DNA of 8,488 nt. It comes from Oscillospiraceae bacterium. GTDB lineage: Bacteria; Bacillota; Clostridia; Oscillospirales; Ruminococcaceae. The notes beneath the pieces are model-generated. The model searched no databases. It was not told the origin of the DNA and saw only the letters and a list, made by a program, of their open reading frames with translations. Location of the stretch: assembly GCA_014858325.1 (NCBI GenBank), contig RKCM01000087.1:1-8488 (forward strand). The letters are read 5' to 3'. Position numbers and translations under genes: made by a program. Shown here one piece after another: positions 1 through 6,279 of this stretch. The first letter of the stretch is position 1. Each line of letters starts with the position of its first letter.

Positions 1-60
1 CGCCGTAGCCCTGTTCCAGATCGCTTTCATCGAGCTCTTTCAGGACGACTTCATGGTAAA
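1..60 (-). other. Left-edge sequence with two open minus frames; possible frameshifted GNAT tail or start of next gene
   Basis: Downstream of the GNAT stop codon two minus-strand readings stay open to the window edge. One is offset from the GNAT frame and reads YHEVVLKELDESDLEQGYG. It would follow directly after the GNAT residues NGF if one extra T were present in the TTT run at about 58-60. The other starts at an ATG at 30-28, reads MKAIWNRATA, and has a weak GAAAGAG upstream as a possible ribosome binding site. Only 10 to 20 codons are visible, so I cannot choose between a frameshifted acetyltransferase tail, a fragment of another gene joined by a deletion, and a new overlapping gene. Confidence 0.3.
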
Positions 61-477
61 GCCGTTTTTCTCCAGCAGGTGCTGCATGGCCTTATTGTCG
101 GCGTGGGTGTCGGCCCGGAGGCTCTCGCAGTGCTCCAGGCACCAGGTGATGACGGCGGTGGCCACGCCCTTCTGCCGGCCCGCCGAGGCAAGGCGGTGGA
201 TGGTGCCGTAGGGCAGGGTATCGTTGAGCCACTGGCCGTCCGTGATGGTCCGATAGGTGGGGTCCGGGCCGAGGATGAAGGCAAAAACGCCCTCCAGCTG
301 GCCGTTGACCAGATAGAGGAAAAGGCGGTTGGCGTCGATATCCTCGGCCAGCTGCTCCTCCGGCGGGAAGTGGTCGCCCCACTGGGTGGGGTTGCCGGAG
401 GCTTTCATCACCTCCCGGGCATGGGCATAGATCTTGAGGATCTGGGGCAGATCCTTGCGGGTCGCACCTCGAAACAT
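40..477 (-). CDS. GNAT-family N-acetyltransferase, probably C-terminally truncated
   Basis: This is a predicted cytoplasmic acetyl-CoA-dependent N-acetyltransferase of unknown substrate, 145 residues from the chosen start. The N-terminus (RGATRKDLPQILKIY) is the usual GNAT opening helix. GRQKGVATAV near the middle of the C-terminal half fits the Q/R-x-x-G-x-A acetyl-CoA loop, and RADTHADNKAMQHLLEKNGF fits the following strand and helix. Relatives known to me usually continue after the GF with a strand containing a CG...DG.PR..Y-like segment; here only TMKSS follows before the stop, so the last strand is missing. An upstream ATG at 516 would add 13 residues, but it lies only about 8 bases from the putative -10 box and has no ribosome binding site. 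The ATG at 477 is preceded by AAGGTGG at suitable spacing. The acetyltransferase call is secure; whether the enzyme is intact is doubtful. Confidence 0.82.
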   Translation of the reverse strand: MFRGATRKDLPQILKIYAHAREVMKASGNPTQWGDHFPPEEQLAEDIDANRLFLYLVNGQLEGVFAFILGPDPTYRTITDGQWLNDTLPYGTIHRLASAGRQKGVATAVITWCLEHCESLRADTHADNKAMQHLLEKNGFTMKSS

Positions 478-524
478 AGGTTCCACCTTCTCTTTCTGCG
501 CACAGCGCAGCGTCATTTTCGTCT

Positions 525-533
525 ATTGTAGCA
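525..533 (-). promoter_or_regulatory. Extended -10 promoter element for the left GNAT gene
   Basis: On the minus strand the sequence TGCTACAAT matches an extended -10 (TG-N-TACAAT). No convincing -35 hexamer lies 17 bases upstream, which is tolerated for extended -10 promoters. Transcription would begin near 518, giving a leader of roughly 40 bases before the ATG at 477. This favours that start over the ATG at 516. Confidence 0.5.
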
Positions 534-561
534 CAATCGGGCAGCAAATTCCAGTTTTGGG

Positions 562-608
562 CAAAACAAAAGATGCACCGTGGTTTTTGCGGTGCATCTT
601 TTGTTTTG
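562..608 (-). terminator. Bidirectional-looking intrinsic terminator after the araC-type gene
   Basis: A perfect 19-bp inverted repeat pairs 562-580 (CAAAACAAAAGATGCACCG) with 590-608, with a 9-base loop. The inner GATGCACCG part is the stem proper and the outer A/T parts give a U-rich tail in either direction. It sits 24 bases beyond the stop of the minus-strand AraC-type gene and upstream of the promoter of the next gene, so it separates the two units. Confidence 0.85.
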
Positions 609-632
609 TGCGGAATTTTTTGCGCAGGGCGG

Positions 633-1022
633 TCAGGCGCTGGCGCGGGGGCGGGCCATCCGGCTGCGGCGGTACTCCCGGGGGCTCTGGCCATACCGCT
701 CATGGAAGAGGCGGTAGAAGTAGCTGGTGTTCTCGTAGCCCACATAGGTGATGATCTGCTGGATGTTCCAGTCGCTGCGGCGCAGCAGGCGGGCGGCGGT
801 CTCCATCCGATGCTTCTGGAGCAGCTCTTTGTAGGTCTTGCCCGTCTGGGTGCGGACGCACTCGCTGACATAGGCCAGCGAGACGCCGTAATTGCGGGCA
901 ACGTTGGAAAGGGAAGCTTCCCGGTAGTTCTGGGTGATCTCGGTCAGGGCCGCCTGGACCAGCGCCTCGCGGCTGACCGTATCGCCGCGCGCTTCCAGCG
1001 GGAAAGTTTGGATCTGTGCCAT
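633..1022 (-). CDS. AraC-family transcriptional regulator, DNA-binding domain only
   Basis: This 129-residue protein consists almost entirely of the double helix-turn-helix domain of the AraC/XylS family. The first HTH lies around residues 38-59 (LSNVARNYGVSLAYVSECV). The second lies around 86-108, within the family signature at 94-118 (VGYENTSYFYRLFHERYG then QSPREYR). Typical family members have 250-300 residues with an N-terminal ligand or dimerisation domain; only about 20 extra residues are present here. No relic of such a domain is readable upstream, so I take it as a natural stand-alone form. The ATG at 1022 has GGAGG about 10 bases upstream. It follows phoU after a 235-base gap containing a hairpin, so it is probably transcribed separately. 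Its targets and any effector are unknown. Confidence 0.9.
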   Translation of the reverse strand: MAQIQTFPLEARGDTVSREALVQAALTEITQNYREASLSNVARNYGVSLAYVSECVRTQTGKTYKELLQKHRMETAARLLRRSDWNIQQIITYVGYENTSYFYRLFHERYGQSPREYRRSRMARPRASA

Positions 1023-1175
1023 CGAGTGTTTACCTCCATTGCGGCACAGCGGGCGGGGACAGGGGAAGCCGGACGCCCGCCGTACCTGATTGGCGGCTTC
1101 GCTCTTTGGAAGCCGTTCTGTCTAAGATACGATCGGGCGGGGGCAAAAATTGCACAGCGGCCAAAAATATTGGGA

Positions 1176-1218
1176 CGCACAAGACCCGGCAGGCGGAAAA
1201 CCTGCCGGGTCCTGCGCG
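1176..1218 (-). terminator. Hairpin after phoU, probable end of the pst operon
   Basis: An 18-bp stem pairs 1176-1193 with 1201-1218 around a 7-base loop; the inner 11 pairs (GACCCGGCAGG with CCTGCCGGGTC) are perfect. The two imperfect outer positions form G-U pairs in minus-strand RNA but A-C mismatches in plus-strand RNA, so the structure fits a transcript coming from phoU. The T tract (ATATTTTT) begins about 6-9 bases past the stem rather than directly after it, so termination efficiency is uncertain. The rest of the 1023-1257 gap holds only the GGAGG of the next gene and no promoter I would defend. Confidence 0.6.
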
Positions 1219-1257
1219 TTTCACACGGGAAAAAGAGGTTGAGGAAAACACGAAAAT

Positions 1258-1926
1258 TCAGAACAGGCTTTCGTGGTGGTACCGCCCGGTGCGGACGAAC
1301 TCGACCCACTCGGCCAGATTGACTGCGTGATCGCCGATGCGCTCCAGATACTTGATGACCATCAAAAGGTCCAGCGCTGCGTCCACCTTGGCGGGGGCGG
1401 CGGCGATCTCCTGCGCGAGGGTCTTCTTGATGGCGTTGAAGTCGTAATCCACCGCATCGTCGGCCTGGATGACCTTGAGGGCGGCGGATTCGTCCTCCGC
1501 CGTCAGGGCGGCCAGTGCGTCGAGGATCATCTGGTGGGCCTTTTTGCCCATCTGGATGGCCTGGCTCACGGCGGGGTCGCCCTCCTTGCGGACGATGACG
1601 AGGTGCGGGATGATCTCCGCAATGTCGGCTGCGTGGTCGCCGATGCGTTCCACATCGGTGACAGCCTTCATGGCGGTGGAGATGCGGCGCAGATCGCCGG
1701 CCACCGGCTGCTGGCGCAGCAGCAGGGTCATGCAGCGGTGCTCGATGTCCCGCTCCATGTTGTTGATGCGGCCATCTCCCTTGGCGATGAGGGCGGCGGC
1801 GTCCGCATCGGCGGTGCAGAGGGCCTCCAGTGCGTCCTCCACGGCGTCGGCGGCGTGCTGGCCCATGGCGGCCAGTGCTTCCTTGAGGGCCGCAAGATCG
1901 GAATCGTATTGTGTACGGGTGCTCAT
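1258..1926 (-). CDS. phoU: Phosphate signalling/transport accessory protein PhoU
   Basis: PhoU is a cytoplasmic all-helical protein that links the Pst transporter to the Pho two-component sensor and damps the phosphate-starvation response. The 222-residue protein has the usual length and the family's duplicated three-helix layout. Each half carries the metal-binding E-R-I-G-D-H motif: ERIGDHAADIAE at 93-104 and ERIGDHAVNLAEW at 195-207. The N-terminal helix (residues 8-36) resembles the usual PhoU opening. The ATG at 1926 is preceded by AAAGGAGG with 9 bases between, and that ribosome binding site overlaps the pstB stop codon; the genes are 15 bases apart. It is the last gene of the pst operon, the standard position. 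The partner histidine kinase is not in this window. Confidence 0.97.
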   Translation of the reverse strand: MSTRTQYDSDLAALKEALAAMGQHAADAVEDALEALCTADADAAALIAKGDGRINNMERDIEHRCMTLLLRQQPVAGDLRRISTAMKAVTDVERIGDHAADIAEIIPHLVIVRKEGDPAVSQAIQMGKKAHQMILDALAALTAEDESAALKVIQADDAVDYDFNAIKKTLAQEIAAAPAKVDAALDLLMVIKYLERIGDHAVNLAEWVEFVRTGRYHHESLF

Positions 1927-1941
1927 TGCCTGCGGCCTCCT

Positions 1942-2697
1942 TTAACCGAACCGGCCCGAGATGTAATCCTCGGTCCGCTTATCCTGCGGCGTGCTGAAGA
2001 TCTGGGCCGTGGGGCCCGTCTCCACCAGCTCGCCCAGCAGGAAAAACGCCGTGCGGTCACTGATGCGGGCGGCCTGCTGCATATTGTGGGTGACGATGAC
2101 AACGGTGTAGTTCTTTTTCAGCTCGCTCATCAGCTCCTCCACCTTCATGGTGGAGCCGGGGTCCAGTGCACTGGTGGGCTCGTCCATCAGCAGCACCTCG
2201 GGCTTGACTGCCAGCGCCCGGGCAATGCACAGGCGCTGCTGCTGGCCGCCGGAGAGGCCCAGCGCGCTCTTTTTCAGGCGGTCCTTCACCTCATCCCAGA
2301 GGGCGGCACCCCGCAGGGAGCTTTCCACCAGCTCATCCAGCTCGGCCTTGTTTTTCACGCCGTGGAGCTTGGGGCCGTAGGTGATGTTGTCGTAGATGCT
2401 CATGGGGAAGGGGTTGGCTTTCTGGAACACCATGCCCACGCGGCGGCGCAGGGTGGTGAGCTCCATCTCCTTGGCAAAGATGTCCTGTCCCTTGAGCCGG
2501 ACGTCGCCCTCGATGCGGATGCCGGGGACCAGATCGTTCATGCGGTTGAGGGTCTTCAGAAAGGTGGATTTGCCGCAGCCGGAAGGGCCGATGAGGGCGG
2601 TGATCTCCTTTTCGCCCACGTCCAGGGAGATGTCCTTCAGGGCCTTGAAATCGCCGTACCACAGATTCAGGTGGTGGGCGGTAATAACGTCAGACAT
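1942..2697 (-). CDS. pstB: Phosphate ABC transporter ATP-binding protein PstB
   Basis: This is the ATPase that drives phosphate import through PstC-PstA at the inner face of the membrane. Numbering from the upstream ATG at 2703, Walker A is GPSGCGKST at 39-47, the Q-loop is Q94 in [10 protein letters not shown], the signature is LSGGQQQR at 150-157, and Walker B is VLLMDEP at 170-176 with E175. The D-loop is SALD at 178-181 and the switch histidine is H206. All catalytic elements are intact and the length of about 251 residues is normal. I chose the ATG at 2697 because GAGGA abuts the ATG at 2703 directly but lies 6 bases from the second one. pstA is separated by a structured repeat of about 105 bases, and phoU follows 15 bases downstream. 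Confidence 0.97.
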   Translation of the reverse strand: MSDVITAHHLNLWYGDFKALKDISLDVGEKEITALIGPSGCGKSTFLKTLNRMNDLVPGIRIEGDVRLKGQDIFAKEMELTTLRRRVGMVFQKANPFPMSIYDNITYGPKLHGVKNKAELDELVESSLRGAALWDEVKDRLKKSALGLSGGQQQRLCIARALAVKPEVLLMDEPTSALDPGSTMKVEELMSELKKNYTVVIVTHNMQQAARISDRTAFFLLGELVETGPTAQIFSTPQDKRTEDYISGRFG

Positions 2698-2717
2698 AAT
2701 CATTCCTCGATAGGTCG

Positions 2718-2822
2718 CTCGCCCTCTCCGTCATTGCTTCGCAATGCCACCTCTCCCAAGGGGAGAGGCAAGGCTTGGCTCCCCCTTTGGGGGAGCTGGC
2801 GCGAAGCGCCTGAGAGGGCGAG
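2718..2822. repeat. Palindromic intergenic repeat (REP/MITE-like), copy A
   Basis: An imperfectly palindromic element of about 105 bases fills the pstA-pstB gap. Its 11-bp ends pair perfectly (CTCGCCCTCTC at 2718-2728 with 2812-2822). Inside are four small hairpins in a row: 2732-2746 with a TTC loop, 2750-2768 (CCTCTCCC with GGGAGAGG), 2778-2796 (GCTCCCCC with GGGGGAGC), and 2798-2810 (GGCGC-GAA-GCGCC). It shares its plan and much of its sequence with the element at 8150-8260. It encodes no protein. Such elements are, from general memory, common between genes in Faecalibacterium-like genomes. In the pst transcript it would fold strongly between pstA and pstB. Confidence 0.85.
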
Positions 2823-2828
2823 GCCGTT

Positions 2829-3680
2829 TTACTTTTTCAGTTTGCTTTTCGCCAGCCGGGCCGCCAGGTTGATGACCAGCACCAGCACCAGCAGCACTGC
2901 GCCGATGCCCCAGGCGGAATCGAAATCGCCATCCTCAAAGGCCCGCAGATAGAGCAGAACGGAGAGGGTGGCGCCGTTGGAGGTGTAGGCCTTGACGACG
3001 TTCTGGGCAATGACCTCGGCTGCGCCGGCGGTGAAGAGCAGCGCGGCGCTCTCGCCCACGATGCGGCCCACGGCCAGGATGCAGCCGGTAACGATGCCGT
3101 CCACGCTGCAGGGCAGCACGATGGTGCGGATGATGTGCCACTTGCCGGCACCCAGCCCCAGCGCGCCCTCCCGGTAGCCCTGCGGCACCGTCTTGAGGGA
3201 CTCCTGGGTGGTGCGGATGATGGTGGGTAGGTTCATGATCACGAGGGTCAGGCTGCCGGAAAGCAGGCAGGTCTTGAAGCCCAGCGTCTGGGCAAACACC
3301 AGCATGCCCACCAGACCGTAGATGATGCTGGGGATGCCCGCCAGCGTCTCATTGGTGAACTCGATGATCCCAATGAGGCGGCGGTTGGTGGCGTACTCCG
3401 TCAGGTAGACGGCAGCGCCCACCCCCAGAGGCAATACGATCAGTAATGTCAGTAAGATGACATACAGTGTGTTGAGGATGGCCGGGAGAATGCCGTCGGT
3501 GCCCTTGAGCACGCTGGCCGTGGTGGTAAGGAACTCGACACTGAGGTGGGGGATGCCCCGCACCAGCACCATGCCGATGATGCCTGCCACCAGCGCGATG
3601 ACCAAGACCGCTGCCGCCCAGACCGCTGCGGTGAAGAAGCGGTTCCAGGCCTTGCGGGCGGGGGAGAAATCAGCGTTCAT
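2829..3680 (-). CDS. pstA: Phosphate ABC transporter permease PstA
   Basis: This is one of the two membrane subunits that form the phosphate channel. The 283-residue protein has a hydrophobic profile consistent with six membrane segments: around 17-41, 66-93, 115-135, 138-155, 193-217 and 257-275. The cytoplasmic EAA-type coupling loop that contacts PstB is at 169-190 (YREGALGLGAGKWHIIRTIV). The ETLAGIPSIIYG stretch (111-122) is the conserved permease segment also seen in PstC. The ATG at 3680 has GGGAGG 8 bases upstream, and the start overlaps the pstC stop by 11 bases, implying translational coupling. The length is normal. The structured repeat follows just beyond the stop codon. Confidence 0.97.
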   Translation of the reverse strand: MNADFSPARKAWNRFFTAAVWAAAVLVIALVAGIIGMVLVRGIPHLSVEFLTTTASVLKGTDGILPAILNTLYVILLTLLIVLPLGVGAAVYLTEYATNRRLIGIIEFTNETLAGIPSIIYGLVGMLVFAQTLGFKTCLLSGSLTLVIMNLPTIIRTTQESLKTVPQGYREGALGLGAGKWHIIRTIVLPCSVDGIVTGCILAVGRIVGESAALLFTAGAAEVIAQNVVKAYTSNGATLSVLLYLRAFEDGDFDSAWGIGAVLLVLVLVINLAARLAKSKLKK

Positions 3681-4569
3681 CGCCGCGGCCTCCCTTCAGT
3701 ACAACATTGAGCACCACATTGATGAGCATGATGAAGAGGAACAGCACCAGCGCGATGCTGAACAGCGCCTGCTTCTGCAGGCCGCTGGCATAGCTCATCT
3801 CCTTGGCGATGGCCGTGGTCAGGAAGGTGACGCTCTTGAAAAGGCTGTCCGGCATATTGGGGCTGTTGCCTGCCACCATCATCACGGCCATGGCCTCGCC
3901 GATGGCGCGGCCCACGCCCAGCACGATGCCGGCGGCAATGCCGCTTTTGGCGGCGGGGACGCTGATCTTGAACCAGGTCTCGGTGTCGGTGGCACCCAGC
4001 GCCAGGCTGCCCTGCTCGTACTCGGAGGGCACGGCGTTCAGGGCCGTGACGGAGACGGACACGATGCTGGGCAGGATCATGATGGACAGCACCACGACGG
4101 CGGACAGCAGGCAGGCGCCGGACGCCTTGCCAAAGGTCTTGGCCACGGCGGGCACCAGCACCTGCATCCCCAGCAGGCCGAACACGACGCTGGGGATGCC
4201 GCTCAGCAGCTCAATGGCGGTGACCACCACGGTGCGCACCCGGGGCCCGGCAGCCTTCGAGAGGAACACCGCCGTCAGCAGGCCGATGGGGATGCCGATG
4301 AGCGTGGCCCCCAGCGTGCCGTACACGCTGGAAAGGATGAAGGGCAGGATGCCATACTTCGGGTCGGCGGCGGTGGAAGCCCACTGGGTGCCAAAGACAA
4401 ACTTCAGCAGGCCGATCTGCCGGATGGCCGGCACGCCCGACGTCACCATGTACACCGTAATGAGGAGCACACAGCCCACCGCGAGGATGCCGCAGAGGAA
4501 GAACAGGAAGTTCATGATGGCTTCCAGCCACTCGGCGGCATTGCGGGGCAATGCAAACGTCTTTTTCAT
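3670..4569 (-). CDS. pstC: Phosphate ABC transporter permease PstC
   Basis: This is the second channel subunit of the phosphate importer, 299 residues. Predicted membrane segments lie around 19-43, 75-103, 113-142, 152-175, 208-233 and 267-292, with a long extracytoplasmic loop after the first, as usual for PstC. The EAA-type loop that docks on PstB is EYEQGSLALGATDTETWF at 183-200 and the conserved ELLSGIPSVVFG is at 120-131. The start at 4569 lies 10 bases after the pstS stop and has only a weak AGAG upstream, so its translation may depend on ribosomes arriving from pstS. Its 3' end overlaps pstA by 11 bases. Nothing is truncated or unusual in the family motifs. Confidence 0.97.
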   Translation of the reverse strand: MKKTFALPRNAAEWLEAIMNFLFFLCGILAVGCVLLITVYMVTSGVPAIRQIGLLKFVFGTQWASTAADPKYGILPFILSSVYGTLGATLIGIPIGLLTAVFLSKAAGPRVRTVVVTAIELLSGIPSVVFGLLGMQVLVPAVAKTFGKASGACLLSAVVVLSIMILPSIVSVSVTALNAVPSEYEQGSLALGATDTETWFKISVPAAKSGIAAGIVLGVGRAIGEAMAVMMVAGNSPNMPDSLFKSVTFLTTAIAKEMSYASGLQKQALFSIALVLFLFIMLINVVLNVVLKGGRGDER

Positions 4570-4579
4570 AAGCTCTGGT

Positions 4580-5476
4580 TTACTCGTTCACAGGGACGGC
4601 ACCGGCGGTACGGATGAGGTCGGCTGCATCGGTGCTGCAAGCGAAATCGAAGAAAGCCTGTGCCTGCTCGGACAGGGTAACGGACTTGTTGGTGACGAAG
4701 ACGAAGGGGCGCTGGATCTTGTAGCTGCCGTCCTTGACGGTGTCCTCGCTGCACTCCACACCCTCCACGGTGACGGCCTTGACGGTGTCGCCCACAGCGG
4801 ACAGGGAAGCGTAGCCGATGGCCAGAGGGTTGGCCTCCACCGCGCTGATGACAGCGCCGGTAGCCGTCAGCTCCTGTGCATACTTGCAGCTGTCCTTCAC
4901 GTCCACGATGCTCTCAAAGCCATCGCGGGTGCCGGAGCCGGCCTCACGGCCCACCAGCACGATCTCGCCGTCATCGCCGCCGACCTCGGACCAGTTGGTG
5001 ATCTCGCCGGTGAACATCTGCTTGAGCTGATCGACGGTCAGGTCTGCCACCTTGCTCTCCTTGTTGACGATGATGGCGATGCCGTCCAGTGCGACGACGG
5101 TGCCGTCCACATCGTTCTTCTCATCGTCCTTCAGGGCGCGGGAGGACAGGCCGATGTCCAGGGTCTTATCGGTAGCGCCGGTGATGCCTGCGCCGGAGCC
5201 GGTGGGGTCGTAGCTGACGGTGACGCCGGGCTGCACCTCGGCAAAGCCTTCAGTCAGGGCGGCGATGACGTTCTTCATGGAAGTGGAACCGCCGGTGGCC
5301 ACATTGCCGGACAGCTCAGCCGCTGCGGAAGAAGCGACAGAGGAAGCGGTGCTGGAAGCAGCTGCGGAAGAAGCAGCCGCAGAAGAAGCGGCACCACCGC
5401 AGGCAGAGAGGGCAGCGGCAGCAGCCACAGCACCACAAACGGTCAGGAACGAACGACGCGTGATCTTTTTCATCAT
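4580..5476 (-). CDS. pstS: Phosphate-binding lipoprotein PstS with a twin-arginine-type leader
   Basis: This is the extracytoplasmic phosphate receptor of the Pst importer, 298 residues. The leader carries TRRSFLT at 6-12, a twin-arginine (Tat) type motif, then a hydrophobic Ala-rich stretch and the lipobox LSAC with the lipidated cysteine at residue 26. Residues 27-54 are an almost pure Ala/Ser spacer that would tether the binding domain to the membrane. The PBP domain follows, with phosphate-contact motifs TGGSTS (61-66), TGSGAG (92-97) and GREAGSGTR (176-184), plus ITNW (159-162). The ATG at 5476 has GGAGG 6 bases upstream; the next codon is also ATG and cannot be ruled out. It is the first gene of the operon, behind candidate Pho boxes. 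Tat export is inferred from the motif; Sec export remains possible. Confidence 0.96.
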   Translation of the reverse strand: MMKKITRRSFLTVCGAVAAAAALSACGGAASSAAASSAAASSTASSVASSAAAELSGNVATGGSTSMKNVIAALTEGFAEVQPGVTVSYDPTGSGAGITGATDKTLDIGLSSRALKDDEKNDVDGTVVALDGIAIIVNKESKVADLTVDQLKQMFTGEITNWSEVGGDDGEIVLVGREAGSGTRDGFESIVDVKDSCKYAQELTATGAVISAVEANPLAIGYASLSAVGDTVKAVTVEGVECSEDTVKDGSYKIQRPFVFVTNKSVTLSEQAQAFFDFACSTDAADLIRTAGAVPVNE

Positions 5477-5571
5477 AATTTTCCTCCAATATCCTCTTTG
5501 TATCCGGGCACTGCTTCCGCCCGGGACGGTTTCGTGTTTGCTTTTTTGCGTTTCCTTCTCGGAACAGCCCT

Positions 5572-5577
5572 ATTGTA
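5572..5577 (-). promoter_or_regulatory. Candidate -10 box of the pst operon promoter
   Basis: TACAAT (within GATACAAT) on the minus strand is a good -10 hexamer. The position 17 bases upstream (5595-5600) has no recognisable -35, as expected for promoters needing an activator such as PhoP. Transcription would start near 5565, giving a leader of about 88 bases. That leader includes a small hairpin pairing 5504-5509 with 5519-5524 and the pstS ribosome binding site at 5483-5487. Confidence 0.5.
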
Positions 5578-5609
5578 TCCCAGTGCGCAGCCCGCTGCGA
5601 CCATGGTAG

Positions 5610-5626
5610 TGCAAAATCGACGTAAA
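5610..5626 (-). promoter_or_regulatory. Proximal Pho-box-like direct repeat
   Basis: On the minus strand TTTACG (5626-5621), five bases, then TTTGCA (5615-5610) form a direct repeat with an 11-bp period. This resembles the TT-A-C-A type half sites spaced one helical turn apart that Bacillus PhoP binds. It lies about 45-61 bases upstream of the inferred transcription start, a position suitable for activation. Confidence 0.45.
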
Positions 5627-5652
5627 TCTTAGGGCGATGGTCTGCCCCGCAT

Positions 5653-5669
5653 TGTAAAAAAGCTGTAAA
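5653..5669 (-). promoter_or_regulatory. Distal Pho-box-like direct repeat
   Basis: TTTACA (5669-5664), GCTTT, TTTACA (5658-5653) is an exact direct repeat of a PhoP-type half site with an 11-bp period. It starts 32 bases, close to three helical turns, upstream of the first half of the proximal repeat. It lies directly after the T tail of the preceding terminator, so part of its T-richness could have another cause. Confidence 0.5.
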
Positions 5670-5670
5670 C

Positions 5671-5712
5671 GCAAAAACCGCCCGGTACTCTCCCAAAGAG
5701 AATACCGGGCGG
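5671..5712 (-). terminator. Intrinsic terminator of the Tat lipoprotein gene
   Basis: A 15-bp stem pairs 5678-5692 with 5698-5712 around a 5-base loop, followed on the minus strand directly by TTTTTGCG. The single imperfect pair is a U-G wobble in minus-strand RNA, in keeping with that direction. It begins 14 bases after the stop codon of the lipoprotein gene and insulates it from the pst promoter just downstream. Confidence 0.9.
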
Positions 5713-5726
5713 CGTATACATCTGGT

Positions 5727-6233
5727 TCAGAGAACCTTGTATTTGATGGTGCCAGCTTTGAGGTCGATTTCAAAGTCCGTCGATTTTTTGCCCATCGTGA
5801 TGGTCAGGTAGACTTTTTCTTCGCCGTTCTTGGCTTTGTCAAAGAGCGTTTTATCGTTCGTCGTGAAGCGCGGCACGCAAACATCTTTCTCACCCTTGCT
5901 GAGCTTCGCAACCTTCTCGCCGCCGTTGGACAGCGTGAGTTTTGTATTGCCGATCTTGGCGCTGAAAACTTCCGAATATTTGTCCGCACCAGCCAGCACA
6001 CTCGACTTGGTAATGCGCTCCATCTTCAGATTGGTCTGCACATAGTAGTCCGTGTCCTTGACGCTGCCCCACTCCGGGGTTGAGAAATAAACCTTATAGT
6101 CATCGCCCTTCAGGGTAAAGCCCGAGTCGTTTTTGCCCCCGCCGCAGGCGGTGAGCAAGCCGGAGGCTGCCGTGGCGGCAGCCAGTGCGGCTGCGCCCTT
6201 GAGGAAGCTGCGGCGAGATACTTCGTATGCCAT
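5727..6233 (-). CDS. Predicted Tat-exported lipoprotein of unknown function
   Basis: I do not recognise the family. The 168-residue product starts with a near-consensus twin-arginine motif, SRRSFLK at 6-12, followed by an Ala-rich hydrophobic stretch and the lipobox LTAC with the lipidated cysteine at residue 30. The mature part of about 138 residues has no membrane segment and alternates short hydrophobic and charged stretches (YKVYFST, KVYLTITMG, TIKYKVL), suggesting a small beta-rich extracytoplasmic domain. It has a single cysteine (C119) after the lipid cysteine. Its coding sequence looks richer in A/T and lysine codons than its neighbours. The ATG at 6233 has AGGAGGGG 6 bases upstream; an in-frame ATG at 6341 would precede the promoter and is rejected. 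With its own promoter and terminator it appears to be a single-gene unit. A ligand-binding, adhesion or inhibitor role are all open. Confidence 0.85.
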   Translation of the reverse strand: MAYEVSRRSFLKGAAALAAATAASGLLTACGGGKNDSGFTLKGDDYKVYFSTPEWGSVKDTDYYVQTNLKMERITKSSVLAGADKYSEVFSAKIGNTKLTLSNGGEKVAKLSKGEKDVCVPRFTTNDKTLFDKAKNGEEKVYLTITMGKKSTDFEIDLKAGTIKYKVL

Positions 6234-6279
6234 AGAGATCCCCTCCTGAAAATATCCAAAAAATAGTGTCGATAACCTT

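Noticed and set aside
92..901. Minus-strand 269-codon frame overlapping the left GNAT gene and the AraC-type gene
   Set aside because: It crosses a terminator and two real genes in another frame and has a Pro/Arg/Ala-rich product with no recognisable domain.
1273..2952. Long plus-strand open frame of 559 codons across phoU and pstB
   Set aside because: It lies antisense to two intact, motif-bearing genes and also runs through the repeat. Its product is a His/Gly/Ala/Leu-rich sequence with no domain, as expected of a GC-rich codon shadow.
5477..5565. Riboswitch in the pstS leader
   Set aside because: The leader of about 88 bases shows only a 6-bp hairpin (5504-5509 with 5519-5524) and no known aptamer core or expression platform.
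3457..5632. Long plus-strand open frames of 386 and 609 codons opposite pstA, pstC and pstS
   Set aside because: They are antisense shadows of well-conserved transporter genes, with low-complexity products and no ribosome binding site.
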